The translations under genes were made by a program, and so were the position numbers. Below the pieces are notes generated by a model. That model had not been told where the DNA came from and did no database searches. It was given only the letters and a program-made list of their open reading frames with translations. A stretch of DNA of 64,000 bases from positions 890,716 to 954,715 of the forward strand of contig VWZX01009005.1 of assembly GCA_013399015.1 (NCBI GenBank), read 5' to 3'. The stretch comes from Galbula dea (lineage: Eukaryota > Chordata > Aves > Piciformes > Galbulidae). This document shows positions 34,396-47,583 of this stretch, piece by piece. The first letter of the stretch is position 1. Every line of letters starts with the position of its first letter.

Positions 34396-36211
34396 CTAGA
34401 AGAGATGAAGTTGAGACAACATAAAGGTATAGGTAGAAAATACATCAATCAGTGAGAGGATAGTTACCTGAAATCTAACCAACCCTCACCCGACACACTG
34501 ACACTGCCAGGCTGTAGGTCACAATTACAACCAGACACCATTTATTTCTGTTCTCCTGTTCAATAGCATCTTATGCAGTAGATACTTAACATCCTTCACC
34601 GCCAGTATTCACTCCGAATTCTGCAAACAACATTCAAATGAAGAGTATCTGGCCATTATTTCAGTGTAGAAATGGTTGCCTTGGTTCAGAACAACACAGG
34701 ACAGCTGTCCAAAAGCAGACCTTGCAGCTATGACGCAGTTTGGCTCTACAATCCAGTTACACCTATTAACATCGAGTTCAGAAATGCATGCAATGGAAAT
34801 GAATGCCACACTGCTCTCACCAAGCATCAGAAGGAGAGAACTTTTAAGGCAGAGAATGACTAAAAATTCTGACTATAGATACAAGTAGCTTAGAAAAGAA
34901 GTATAAGATTAAGAAGAAATAAAGCAGTGGTTTCCAATTTTTTGCTTAGACACCCCCTGTGAAATCTAAAGATGACTGCAAACCAGTAGAGTAGACTATA
35001 CAGTATAGGAATGCATTATTTTTTAAGAGATCTGCAACTCTTGGGAAGGGACATCTAGTTAAGGTATGTCACTTTTGTTTTTCTTGCATTGCTACTCCCT
35101 GAGGGCTTCAATGGAAATTGAACTCATTATCATGCAGTCCAAATCATTACCTTCAAAGCTTGAATAAACTTACAATGTATATGCCCTAGACTATGGTCTG
35201 CATGGTAGTAGTGCTCATGCTGACACCACTTTGCAATGCCGGTCCAGTACAAGTAACAGTTACTATCTTGAAGTCATTAGAAGTTAGACTAAGCCCACAT
35301 GTAAAGCAAGGTAAGGCAGGATACAGATGACCCAGACAGGTCCTGGACTAGTTATACTACCTAGTAAGACCAGGTGCTCAGGTTTTGACCAACAGTTGTT
35401 TATTGACCGGTATATCTGGTATGCCACAAGTGCCACCTGAAGCAAGATTAGTGTAGTACTGAGTGTTAGAAACCAATCAAAGTTAGGCAATGAAAAGGAC
35501 ACATGGTGTGAGAAGCAGAAGGGGCACAGGAGAAAACATACAAAAGTTCGCACTTTGTATTGCTACCAAAAGAGTCTAGGCTCAGGTCTTTCGAAACAGA
35601 TACTTCCAGCTTACTCCTGGACAAGAAGTAAACACCTAGAACTAAACAAATTTCATGAACCTCAATAGCTTACATGATCCAATCACTGGGGTGTAAGATA
35701 CAAACAGAAAATTCAGCAGCATACAGGAAATCCTCTTGTAAAAGAAACTCTATATACAATGTCTTAAGCATGTTAGAGTCAATAGAAGTAGACAATCCAG
35801 AGCATAAAAATAATGGAGAAGTAATTTGTAACCTACTATAATTTCACAAAACACAGATGTTCAAGGCCATGGCAAAGCTGTTTCTTCTCCCTTCCATAAT
35901 CAGTAGCCTGTGCTGTAAAATTGGATGGTGGAATACAAATACCATGGTGTACCATGCTCAACACTCATTTGAAGAAGCAAAACAATCTCTTTCAGTCTAG
36001 GTAAGAGAAATGCTACCTTAAAATACATTAGTTGTGCCAGATAAAAGAAGAGCTTTAATATACGCCAAGACAAAGAACAGGTTTTCTGTACATGTGTGTC
36101 ACTTGAATAGAACACAAGTTTCCCCCTTGTGTGTGCCCTGACTAATTAAAATCATGTCAGAACACAGCAGCTTTCAGCAGCTCTTTTTTTCTCTTGTCTT
36201 GGTCTTTGTTT

Positions 36212-36257
36212 ACAATCTTTTAACTTGTATTCCAAACAATCTTTTAACTCGTATTCC
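36212..36257. repeat. 22-bp tandem duplication
   Basis: The unit ACAATCTTTTAACTTGTATT plus CC at 36212-36233 is repeated at 36236-36257 with a single T-to-C change, giving a period of 24. Confidence 0.85.
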
Positions 36258-37877
36258 TCACCAGGGACAGGATTAAATACATGTGGGAGAACTGGCTTTG
36301 CATGAAGTGCCGTGTATGGTGCAAAAACCCACAAGCAACCAGCAGTCTCCAAACAATTTTCAGATGTGTTTTGACTTGCAGTGGGCAAGCAGAAAGGATA
36401 GGAGGCATTCACGTAAGCAGTACATTCTGAACTAAAGCTCACCTCTGGACTTTTTGTTCAGCCCCCTAACTTTTAAGTCTTGACCTACCCATAAAGATAA
36501 GAACAACCATATTTATCTTTGTTTACAAAAGATACCCCCACAATTAGGAATCATTTAAATTTTATTACCTCCACAGTTAGACTACTAATGACCACAGAGC
36601 CAGAAGTCAAAACTTAATGAAATCACAGAGCCTTTTCTACATTTGCCACAACACAAGTCCAGAGGCAAATCAGATATTTAATTTTGAACAGTACATTTAA
36701 ATTAAACTGAATTAAGCAACTGAAATACCACAAACAGCCCAGAACATTCCAGATGTCTCAAGCTTTTCTGGCAATTCATTCACTCAAACCATAAGAGTTA
36801 TAAACATCAGAGCTGTATCGAAGTTGCCGAGAACACCGTTTCCAGTACTTCCAGCTCGTTTTTAATTAGCTACTGAACAAAAGTTAAGACCATAATGGAA
36901 TTCTGAAAAGGCTACATTAGAGACAGAAATGCTTTAAAAAAATCCAAATCATGTTTCCAAAATAATGCCACAGACAAAATACATATTTACCTATATTCTG
37001 AAGTGGCAAATGAGGACAAATTTACAAAGGAAAACATGGTGTTTTTCTCTGGTGAACTAGTTCACTACATCAGAAAACAATCAGAGCAAGAGGCTTCATA
37101 GAAATAACTTTAAAAAAGTCTGGCACTCTGTGTTTTAGCCACTGGAGAAAATTTCCACTTACCCAGAGCAAGAGGTTTGTTTATACTCTGAAGCACAAAC
37201 ATTTGTTCTGTTCCAAATCCTGCTCCCACCCTGGTCTTTACATGCACTTAAATATTTAACTACTGTATTTCTGGAAGCGCTTAGCATCCATTTAAATATC
37301 TAATCTCTTCTCCTCATGCAGACCTTTCTAAGACAGATTTCTCCTGTTTCACATTTCACCTCCCAAACTACATGTACCTTTGCCTTCTCTCACTCTGCAA
37401 ATGCAGTATGTATCTGCAAATCATTAAGGCTCTATTACATATGAGTAAGGTTAACAATAAGAATTGTACTCACTTTCAAACCAGGCTGCAATGAGCTAGT
37501 CCTCTGTGCAGACAATGCTTTGGCTGAGACCTGGCTCTGCTCTCCTTCGGACCTGTGATACTTCTTAAATCTTAAGCTTAATTTTCTTCAATGAAATAAC
37601 ATTGTTACTTAGAAATAAAGCTCTGGAGACAGAATAAATTTTAATAAGAGACTCTATTACACACTATCAACCATCCCCTAAAATGTCAGGAAGCCACCTC
37701 CTTCAAATACCCTTTCATGGGATCTCTTTCCATATTTTCTTTGAGGCTGCAGCCTGGCCAACAGCTCCAACTTTCTCTCCCAAGACAGCTCTTTTTAAAC
37801 AGTCAAATATTCTTCAGGCCTTTAGACGCCCATGAAGGCACAATTAACTTTGTGTTGTATCTGGGGAGCAGCCTACA

Positions 37878-38456
37878 GGATCATAGAATCGTTTGGGTTT
37901 GAAGAGACCTTTAAAGGTCATGTAGTCCAACCCCCCTGCAACAAGCAGGGACACCTTCAACTATAACAGGTTTCTCAGAGCCCCAAGAACCAATGGACCT
38001 TGAATGTTTCCAGGGATTAGGCATCTAACAGCTCTCTGGGCAACCTGTTTTGGTGTTTCACCACCCTCATTGTAAAAAAATTCTTCCTTATAACTAGTCC
38101 GAATCTGCCCTCTTTTAGTTTAAAACCATTATCCCATGTCCCACTGCAACAGGCCTTACTAAAAGACTGTACTCATCTTTCTTAGAGGCCACTTTAAATA
38201 CTGAAAGGCCGCAATAAGGTCTCTGCAGAACCTTCTCTTCTCCAAGCTGAACAACTCCAACTCCCTCAGCCTTTCTTCAGAGGAGCCACATTCCTCTTCT
38301 CTGATGATTTCTGTGGCCCTCCTCTGGACCCACTCCAACAGGTTCATGTCTTTCTTGTGCTGAGAACTCCAAAGCCAGACATAGTACTCCAGGTGGGGAC
38401 TCACCAGCGCAGAACAGAGGGGCAGAATCACCTCCCTAGACCTGCTCAAAAGCAGT
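37878..38456 (-). mobile_element. CR1 3' end fragment
   Basis: This is a minus-strand CR1 of about 580 bp. It has the tail ATTCTATGATCC at 37878-37890, the conserved 3' segment, and the end of ORF2 (SREVILPLCSALVSPHLEYY, near 38395-38445, and RATEIIREEE). It lies in the same direction as GNG4, in the 5' intron. Confidence 0.92.
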
Positions 38457-40879
38457 AACTTCTCCCCACCTTTTAAATTACCTAAAAAGCCTTGAACCAG
38501 AAATTACTCAGCTGGGTTTGCTAATGTGCATTGCTGGTTGTCTTTCCAGCAGCCCCCTATTAAGTTAGATTGATACAGATGTACACAGGTACTGATAATC
38601 ACAGTAGTTACAGTAACTGTGTTAGTGATCAGACTACACACAGTTTACATGTCACTGGTGCATGCCAGCAGACCCAGATTATATAGGAGCTCGCTTATCT
38701 CAAGTATTTTTATGCAGACCAGTGATCTTATTAATCTAGTTGCTGTGACTCTTTTTTTTAAGGGCAATGCTGGCTGCATTAACAAAGAATAGTGAGAGTA
38801 GCTACATGGCCTTTTTCAGCCAAGTAGTTTCTGCTGACTGGTGCACCACGCTAGCCAACCTCTTCCTAAAGCGCTGCTCCTGAAAGCTGTGTAGCAACAG
38901 CCAGCTGAATTTTCTGGGGCTTGGGGGTTTTTTACCTCACAGCAACATCATCCTTTTTCTGGGTGCAGTTAACTCATTTGTGTCAAAGATCTTAATCACC
39001 AAGGCTCATAAAAATGCACATGAAGAGCAACTTTTATTTGTTTTTAGAATAGATTAGATTGTATGCAACAGAACTTCAAAGACCAACTTATCTTATGATA
39101 ACCCAGGAAGCTGCACAAATATTTACAGGTACAGCTTGACCTCATGTAGGGTTGCAAAGTGCAACCTACATTTACCAAACTTTATGAATACTTGTTAGTG
39201 AAAAGCACAAAAAGTCCAAAAATTTGAGTAACACAGAAGCAAAACATAGTTTTCAGCTTTTCAGTACAGATTTCTATAAGCAACAGGGAAGAAAAGCTGC
39301 ACAGCAGTTTTCCCTCTCCATTTCCAACACTACTTTAAAACACCACACCAAAAGAGTGACCTGCAGAATTCAGCCTAAAAAGCCCTAAACTCAATTGCTG
39401 CCTTCTATTTTCTTTCAGCAATCTAAACCCATCAACCTGAAATTATCAGAGAACTTGAGGTTCACAGCTCTGAGGAACACCTTCCATACAAGCTCTGTAC
39501 TTTTCAGACCTCATAGTACAATCGAAAAGTTAACCCATTCATGCAACTAATTCCCAGTGATATTACCAGGAACGTTCCCTGGAAGAACCTGCAAATCACA
39601 TTTGAAACTGCAGGAAGATCCCCACACTTCATCATCCACTTGCAAAGATACCAGGAATATAAACAGCAAAACTTAACAGCCACACAGATGTTTGATGCCA
39701 AACTGGCATACCAAAGGTATTTCAGGGGAAGGAAAAATAAAAGAAGAAAAAAGAAAAACAAAAAAAGAGTTCTGCTGTTGCTATTTAGGTTGAGATACTT
39801 AAGAAATACCCCTGCACTAAGAGCACTAGCTATCTGAGCTAGCATCACTGTCCACACAACATAGGAAACACTCCTTCATCTGCAGGGCACAAAGAGGATA
39901 GGAACAACAGCCCCTGCCATCTCAGTTCTTACTTTGAGATTTACCACACCTGATGTGGCTCTGTAAACAGAGAGGGAAGCTAAGGAATTCTTTTACTTTC
40001 TCTATCCCATAGCTGCACAAAGAAATAATAGAAAATTACTACAATTTTATACCCCACCCAGTAAGGAGAAGCTTAGTACTACAAGCAGAAATTATTAGAT
40101 TAAATGCAAGATATAATTATAAGATATAATGATAAGGAGAGGCTATCATTTTCATTCCATAAATACGATGACTTAAAAAATAACTGATCATGTAACTGCA
40201 GAACAGCCAAACTTCCAACAGCTCAGCTTTCATCTAACACAGGTACTATATCCAGTCTAACTGTCAAGTTCCAAAAATTCATGCCACCATGCCCAAATCC
40301 TTTATCAAAGAACATCTTCTCATTTCTTAATATTTAAAAATCTAGGGAAACAACAGCTGAACCAATGTGGTATTATACAAGGGCAATCTTTTACACAATA
40401 TATATTTATCAGCATCATGTGCATGTACAATCCAGCAAGCCACCAGACATCCAGAAAGTCTTCGAGACAGAAAGATGATTCTTATCTACTATTTTATCTC
40501 TTTGGCTAACTTTAAAGAATGGTTGTGACCTTTTAAAGAAACATTTGGCCAAGTTTAGTTATTCCACTTAGATCCTGTTTAAAGCATATTTGAACTCAAT
40601 TATAATATACAAAGTAGAGAAAATGCATTATTACCTGAAGAATGGAAACGTTTTTCAAGTTGTTATTCCAGTTTTCTGCTTCAATGCGCTACCTCACTCG
40701 TTTTGGTGCGCAGCAGTCTACAGCACCTCACATCAGCAACTACCGCCAGCAGCAGCTGGGCACTTAGATCTATTCTTCCATCAGCGTGAATCAGTCAGCA
40801 GGAAGAGCAACCCCTTCCATGCCTCTTCACGCTAACCAGCTGAAGGAGGAGCAATAAGCCTCCGCGGGAAAGGGTACCT

Positions 40880-41660
40880 GGGGTCAAAGCAGGTATTCCG
40901 GAGAAGGGCGATCCCCTCAAAGACAGCAACGACAACGAAACCCAAAGCTCGAAGCTGACTCTATCGGCCGATCGTATAGCTCCACAACGCGCGGCCCCGG
41001 CTGCAGAGGGCGCCGTTGCTTACCAAGGACCGACAGGACCCGCTGGGCTGCCGTACGGCGCAGCCAGGGTCTCGCCGCGGGCAGAGGCAGCCGCGGTTTC
41101 CCCAGGACACGAGAGCCATCGCAGCGACGGAAAACCATCCGCGCGTTGACGCCGCTATCCGCCCGTCCGCCGGGCTACCGTCCCGGCTAGGGCCACCCCG
41201 GCCCGCCCTGCCCTGCGGTGTGCGCTCCCGCGGCCCTGCTCAACGACCCTCATGCCGTCACACAGCACCCTCTCTCGCCTCCCGGGCACCGCCGGGGTCT
41301 CGCCCGGCGCCATCGCCGGGCACTCACCGTGCGGGGGCAGGCAGGGGGGCAGGCTGCTCGGCTCGGCGACGGGCGATGGCACATGGCGCGGCCGGCGCTG
41401 ACGGGCGGGGCGGCCGCGGCCAACGACTACCACCGCCCTCGCGCCTCCTGCCGCGCGGCTCCGCCTCTCGGCCAAGGCAGTGCCCCCGCTCTCGCAGAGC
41501 TGCGTAGGGCGGGAAGGGTGCTCTAGCGTTGAGGGGCGTTGGGGGCGCGGGTGCTGCTCTCCACTCCGCAGCGGCCCGTTCCGCCTTCGAGCTTACCGCC
41601 CTCCGACCCGGGCGGCGGCATCCGTCAGCACCGTGTTGTTTACTGCTGCAGCTACTCCTT
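40880..41660 (-). promoter_or_regulatory. GNG4: CpG island, probable GNG4 promoter
   Basis: This is a compact CG-dense island between AT-rich flanks, upstream of GNG4 in its reading direction. On the minus strand two good donor-like sites are visible, CACG|gtgagtg (exon end 41328) and CTTG|gtaagc (exon end 41024). Either could end a noncoding first exon joined to the acceptor before 34395. GC boxes are present and no TATA box is seen. The assignment rests on position and on the missing 5' UTR exon of GNG4. Confidence 0.75.
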
Positions 41661-44019
41661 ACCCGAGTCCAGCAGACGCCGGAGATCGAACAGCGATCCA
41701 AGTATTTTAAAGCATCGAAAGGGTAAAGCTTATACGACAAAAGGTTTAGGGGAAAAGCCCATAGTGCCTGTCCCTTCCTTACGCCGAGCAAAGGAAGGCT
41801 GCACCACTGTGGAAAAGAGACAGCTAAGATTCACCTTGTCAGGGCTAGCAGGTCAGAACAGATCAATTTTTGTATCATGATTATTTATATTTTAATATAT
41901 CGGTTTTATATTTGCTTCCCCCTTACAAATTTGAGAGTCAACCGTAAAGGTGAGCAGTGCTTAAAGTGCCAATTGACATTTTGAACTGAAAAATTTGCCC
42001 CAGCCACCACGTTGGCAGGAGTACCATCACCCCCCTTCTCATTGGTTTTGTACCCCGGTAGGGTGGCTGTGCCTTCTGGAGAGACATACATTTGTCACCC
42101 CTCTTCTCTTTCCCTCCTATCAGCACTCTTTCTCATTCCACCTTAGCAGAAGCATTTCCAAGTCACATTTATTTTGTACACGAAAGAGAACAAGGAAGAG
42201 CCCTGTTTTTATGTTTGCTTTGGAGCAAGGGCTGGGTTTCCAAAGACTGAGTCAGTGACGTTTAAGGCAGTCGGTTTGGAGAAGGAAATGCAGGAGGAAA
42301 AAGGTGAACGTTTTGCATATAAATAGGTACGTTTATAAGCTTACCTTAACTAGAATTCCAGAAACTGATTAGAAACCTAACTGGCCCATGCTGGTGCTGT
42401 TTCATTCACAGTTAATTACATCATCGTTCTACAAAAGGCTCCCTTTACCAAACGAAGAGCACATGCTAGATGGTTGAAATAATCAGATGTCACTGATTTA
42501 CAAAATATGGGCTTTATTCCAGTGCATTAGAGAATTTAAATTTCTTTATTTTTCTAGACAGCTTAATGTTAGTGGGAAACAGTGAGCAAGCTCATGTTTT
42601 TATACATGTTTTCATTCAATTACTTACTGTTGGGTAGCCCAGGATAGCTTCCGACAGAATCAGAGTAGTCATATAGTTCTTAATCCTCCTTCACAAGTGA
42701 CCTACCCAAATTGTAAAATACACAACACAGCCTTTCACATCAATCCAGAGGCAAAATTAGTGAACTTCTGACCCCACTGCAGAGCAGTAACTACAAGTAA
42801 ATCTCTACACAGAGGTCATTTGTCAGTAGCAAAGGAAACAGTGCTGACTATACCCCTAGAAGCTTAACTAATGTTCCAGTGGATATTTTCAAGGTTAAGA
42901 AAAGCTTTTCAGTATTATTTGTATTGTATTTTTTGTGATAGATTACCAGCCTGTGGAAGTATAACTTCTATTTGCATATGCAAGAAGGGAAAAATAAAAA
43001 TCAAATACAGCTTTAAACAAAGTATGAAGAAAACTTAAAGGTCAACTAAAAGTTTGTTAGTAGCAAACCAGGTGATACTTTCCTCCACTGCTCTCTAGAG
43101 TTCTCACCACAAAATGACGGTAAATTCTTTAACCATAGTATATCAAGAAATGCTGGAGGGGTACTAGGCTCTCAGTATGACAGAACTTTCTCCAAAGACA
43201 GATGTGATTTAATTGCAAAGATCCTTTAAAGTTGATGTTTCAGAATAGAAGTTAAAAGGTGTTTTTCTTCAGAAACTGTTTTTCCTGCAGAAATTTTTGT
43301 CATGTTTGATTTCAGTTCATAGATAACAGTTCTCTACTGATTCGCATTTGTTTCTCTTATTCATTGTCATGGGTTTGTCTAAATGATGGCTCTCTAAACC
43401 TGAGATCAGAGTTCCCCTTTTCACTCCTCTCCCCATGATAAGTGATTATCTGGCTATTACCTACTGTTCCCTTTTTCACCACACATCTCCACAATCAAAA
43501 CATAGCCATCTGGGTTTACCACAGAATCCTGGAAGTGGTATCAGACAGACAGGCCTTGCCACCCTGAATCTGTTCCCTAAACCTTGGCTTCCAACTGGAA
43601 TAACTTTGTGTCCTCTGTCAGATGTCTCCCAGAGATCCCAGTCTCAGTTTCCACCCAGCACCTTTTTCTTCTTTCAGAGAAACCAGAGGGGAGTTGCTTT
43701 TAAGCCTTTCCTTAGCTCAATCAAGTTTTCAGTGAGGAGGCAGCTGGGAGGAAGGGGCAAGTCTCTGCTTGGAGAGCCACCACTTTATCTGAGCTGTAAT
43801 CACATATCCTATGGGAAGGAAGAACATATGTACAAAGTGATATGCCTAGGGTGTCCCAGTCTTAAACCACCCATTTGGTGAGTAGTCCATGAACAGAACT
43901 TCCCCACTTCATTTCTTTTAACAAAAGCCATGAGAACCAGCAGAAATTGACCTGGTGCAAGGTGTAAAAGATTTCTAAAACAAGGGAGGTTAAACTAAGC
44001 CAAGCACATTTGTAATCAT
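41661..44019. other. Intergenic region between GNG4 promoter and LYST 3' end
   Basis: This is 2.4 kb of AT-rich sequence. The plus-strand open frame 43435-43881 (148 codons) has no recognised family. The text around it starts TGTCATGGGTTTG near 43365, which resembles some avian LTR ends, but no matching end or target duplication was found. Nothing else is supported. Confidence 0.6.
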
Positions 44020-44041
44020 CTCAATTTGGTACAAAGATCTG

Positions 44042-44047
44042 TTTATT
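44042..44047 (-). terminator. LYST distal polyadenylation signal
   Basis: AATAAA on the minus strand, 1985 bases after the stop codon. It is followed in the transcript direction by the AT-rich stretch where cleavage would occur near 44020. Confidence 0.6.
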
Positions 44048-45184
44048 ACCCAACAACGTGACAATGTATATACAGTGTGGAATGTGACATTTACAGGAAG
44101 TTTCAGTGCATCATACACAGATACTATTGCAATGTTCTTATAATAGTTCCAGAATGTTAAGCTGAATAAATATTCCTTCCATCAAAAAAATCATTTTTAC
44201 TTTTACATAAAAATAGATAATATTGCACTCTTGACAAGGCCAGCAATTTCCCATAGTCATTTGTAACAACCGGAATGCTGCGTTATAAAAATAAGCCTTT
44301 GAACGACACCTCAAACCAGGGAGCACAAAAGCACCCCAAAACCACAAGATTTGTATTTTCTCTTAAATAAAGCACATCAACATGAGCCAGGAAACTTTTC
44401 AGTCTGTATTTGGACCTTACATTAACATTTAGACAGTGAAAAACATGACTAAAGCCATCCCATACACCGCTGCTACAATGTATGCAGTTTAACACTCAAT
44501 CCATACAGTATGCAGCCACTTGCTTACTTGAACCAAAGATCAGCCTTTGTGTCATGTACTACAAGAATATTTTTCTGAAGTTTTTCTAGTTTGGAAAGTT
44601 CTTTAACCAGGAACTTGCAAGAATTTCTGAAGACTGGAATTTGCAAAAGAAGTGTAAAGATTTCTCGTGTGTACATCAGCTTCATCATGACTTGACCATT
44701 TCATAGAGAGTGCTTGGAAGGTAGAAGAACCTTAAGAAGGTTCTTATGAGAAGATAGAGCAGTTCATCTGTATGGCAATAGCAGAACATGTCAATGATGA
44801 AAGAGCAAAGCAACTTCAAAGAAAAATGTAACTACATGAGACTTGTGTAGTATTCTTGTTTTACCACTCACATGATTAGTGGGCACTCATTCGTGGGGTC
44901 TGGCTGAAGTCTTCAAACCCATCAACTGAAATGTTAAATTTTTGATCTGGCTTAAGAATTCAAATTTGTTAAACCCTTCACAATGAAGGCTTATTTTTTT
45001 TCCCCCCTCAAAAATAGCACCTAGGAATAAATAATATATTTGCACAGTGTATCTGTGTAAACTCTTCCAAACCAGCTGATGCCTATGAACATTGATTATT
45101 CAAGCAGTTAGATTCCAACATTTTACAGTGTATTGAACCTCAGCAACACTAGGACAGGAGCACATCTGTGCCTTCTTTAACACT

Positions 45185-45190
45185 TTTATT
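45185..45190 (-). terminator. LYST possible proximal polyadenylation signal
   Basis: AATAAA on the minus strand, about 840 bases after the stop codon. It may give a shorter transcript. Confidence 0.4.
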
Positions 45191-46031
45191 TAGAGCTCTG
45201 GAAGATAAGCTGTGTGTGTATGTATAATGTATATTCTACCAAAAAAATTGCAATAGCTAGATGTTACAAAGTTAGGGAGTTAACACTACGTTACAAACAA
45301 AACTAAACCATCATCTAACTATTGCTTCATGATGCCATGAGATGTCTACCCATTACCAGGACAAATATTTTAATTTTGTCCATTGTAAATACTATTAGAC
45401 TAACAGAGAAGATGGCAAAGATTACAAATACAAAGATACCAGAAAATCAAATTTTAGCATTACAATACCGTAAGATGGTGCAAAAAGCACCTACTAAGTT
45501 CTCTGCTTCTCAAAAAAAGCAATTTTAAGTGGTCTTGGATTTTAAGTTTTGGGTTGCTTATCCCAGAGCTAACTATACCACACTCAAGTAATCAGATATA
45601 CATATGCTGACATCACAGGATGTATTTACAGAACTCTACACTGCTGCTATTTTACAACATAAGGGGAATAAGCATCATCAATCCACTTTTCAAAATACTT
45701 CTGTCCAAGAAGTGATTTAAAAAGAATATTATCATGTTTTATATTGCAGCATTTTGATTTGTATGTTAGAGCATTTATGAATCACTTTGCTGGTATTGGA
45801 GTATATGACCAGAGCTTCCTGGTGACCTGGATAGGCTTTGAGTTTGTGCATGCAACATATGCAATTTTACAACCACCTTAGACTGCTCTTCTTAAAAAAG
45901 AAAAAAAGGAAAAAAAAAATCTCTTCAGTCATTCTAGAGACATTCAACCTACTTCAAGATCCAGTTAACTAAGATTTTATAACCTATTTGGACTTAAAGT
46001 GCATCAGACACGAGTTAGCAGCAGAGAGTCA

Positions 46032-46170
46032 TCACCCGGCTGCATAGCTGCTAAGGAATGAGTAGAACATGGGTAACTTCAGGCGCTGCTGGTCCTTGCG
46101 ACACCAAGCTATAACATTTCCATCACTATTAGCTGTGAACAAGTGATGACCATCACAGGAGAATGTAAGG
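46032..46170 (-). CDS. LYST: LYST last coding exon
   Basis: Acceptor ttttttcag precedes 46170. The exon reads LTFSCDGHHLFTANSDGNVI, then AWCRKDQQRLKLPMFYSFLS and SYAAG, with TGA at 46034-46032. It is the last WD40 repeat and the conserved C-terminal tail of LYST. The first base completes a serine split with the previous exon. Confidence 0.98.
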
Positions 46171-47511
46171 CTGAAAAAACAAGAAGACAATCTATTTTTA
46201 ATATCAGATCTGGCTACTTAAAATGCTAGAAGACAAAAAAACCCCATATGAGTATAGCCAACAAAGATTAGTTCTCAGGGGAGACCCAGTGAGTACATTA
46301 ACACAGTAGTATGTTGCATATAGCTCCTTAGTCAGTTTTGTAACCAAACAGGCTGAGCTACAACTTCAACATGCTGTACAATTTAGTACTCATTTCTTTG
46401 CTGTGTCAAAGAGAAGGGTAGGATCAGTAGCAGCATCCTATTCTCTCCCTGGGCTGCCCCTTCTATTTCTGAAAGGGAGGCTTTTCAGCAACACAACTTG
46501 GTGCCCTTTGAACTTGCTTGCTGACAAAGGGAAAAACTAAATCCATCAGATTTCAGAGCACAGCATAGGATTTTTGTACAGACAGGCATTTCTTGAGCTA
46601 TAACAGTAGTAAAGCCCTTCAGCCATACCATGGGTAATGCTAGAGACCGTGAAGGTCAGCATCCATTTTCTGTCTCATTTAAGCAGGAAAGTTTAAATTA
46701 TTCAATAGCTACTAAATCATTATCAACAAGCTTTGTGAAATATGCTTCCTAAAGGAGGTAAAGAGAGACAATAACTGCTATCAGACAGTGTTCTTCATTT
46801 CTAAAAAAACAGTGATTAGTGGTTTAGGTATTAAATATTTCAGCAATGGTCAAACCAGCTTTTTTTTTTTTCCAGAGTGATTTGTTACTATGCTAACATT
46901 AAGATGATAAACTTTTGGCATAACTCTTAAGACCTCTGTGCAGACAACTGTACCACTGGGGATATCAAAGACTTGATCCTTTGTGTTCTGAAAACACTTT
47001 AGCATGAGAATAACACTGCTTATATAAATCAAGAGACTCAGAAAATCACACAAGCATTCCAAAACACCAGCTTCCAGGCTCCACTGAGTTTCCTTTACTC
47101 CTTTCTCCACAATTCCCCCTCCAGCATCAGAAAAAAAACCCCCAGGTCAGTGAAAATGCAGTGTTTTCATTTATTTCTGAGGGAGAAAAAATGTGTCTGA
47201 GTCTAACATGATTTTTACACAGATTCTGGGGAAAAATAAACTTAAGAACAAGAAGAGTAGTTATTTTTCAGTTCTCAAGGGAATCCTGCTAATTTATCTG
47301 CCAGCAGCAGAACCTAGTTATTGCTGTCATGACAAATACAGCACTCTTGTGCTCATTTTGCTTTCCTGAATAATTAGTAGGATTGCATTGCTCTTTTTAG
47401 ACATGGATGTTTACCATTTGTTCTCCTGTCAAATCCACATTTAACACTCAAGGTTATTTTCTTGTTCCCCAAGACAGAAATCCATTTATTGTATACTTCA
47501 GAGCTTTTTAC

Positions 47512-47583
47512 CTTACAATAGGTTTGGCTGACTTTGAAAATGTTATTTCTCGCACTGGCTTCAAGTCCCATGTACTCCAGAGT
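47512..47583 (-). CDS. LYST: LYST coding exon (WD40 part)
   Basis: A 72-nt exon between ctttcag and GTAAG|gtaaaa. It reads LWSTWDLKPVREITFSKSAK and PIV, a WD40 blade with LWSTWDL as the WD-like strand. Both edges fall inside codons (AG|A and AG|C) and fit the neighbours. Confidence 0.97.

Larger units (their letters stand above)
34396..41023 (-). other. GNG4 5' intron(s)
   Basis: This is sequence between the ATG exon and the CpG-island promoter. It contains a CR1 3' fragment (about 37878-38456), a short tandem duplication (36212-36257) and, near 34925-35000, a start resembling the 'AGTGGTTTCCAA...' ends of old hAT-type elements. Any further noncoding 5' exons could lie here and would not be visible to me. 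Confidence 0.6.
26815..41500 (-). other. GNG4: GNG4 gene
   Basis: This gene encodes guanine nucleotide-binding protein gamma-4, which pairs with a G-beta subunit in heterotrimeric G proteins at the plasma membrane. Two coding exons (34290-34385 and 27439-27567) give a complete 74-residue protein; human GNG4 has 75. The 5' UTR continues into at least one upstream noncoding exon, since an acceptor directly precedes the exon holding the ATG. A CpG island at about 40.9-41.6 kb is the natural promoter. Two AATAAA signals serve the 3' end. The transcript ends are inferred. Confidence 0.9.
44020..46031 (-). other. LYST: LYST 3' UTR
   Basis: This is about 2.0 kb after the stop codon to just past a distal AATAAA. 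It is AT-rich with T runs and lacks CR1. The length is inferred from the polyadenylation signals and agrees with the roughly 2-kb UTR I recall for human. Confidence 0.7.

Noticed and set aside
35284..35553. 89-codon hydrophobic minus frame upstream of GNG4
   Set aside because: It has a membrane-like composition but no recognised family, promoter or splice sites. It lies inside the GNG4 5' intron and is within chance length.
39504..39857. 117-codon minus frame rich in Phe and Leu
   Set aside because: The hydrophobic look comes from a T/A-rich low-complexity stretch (AAG/AAA runs on the plus strand). No splice or family support.
41016..41880. Several open frames on both strands near 41-41.9 kb
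   Set aside because: These are GC-driven frames in the second CpG island with no family resemblance. The region is better explained as the GNG4 promoter.
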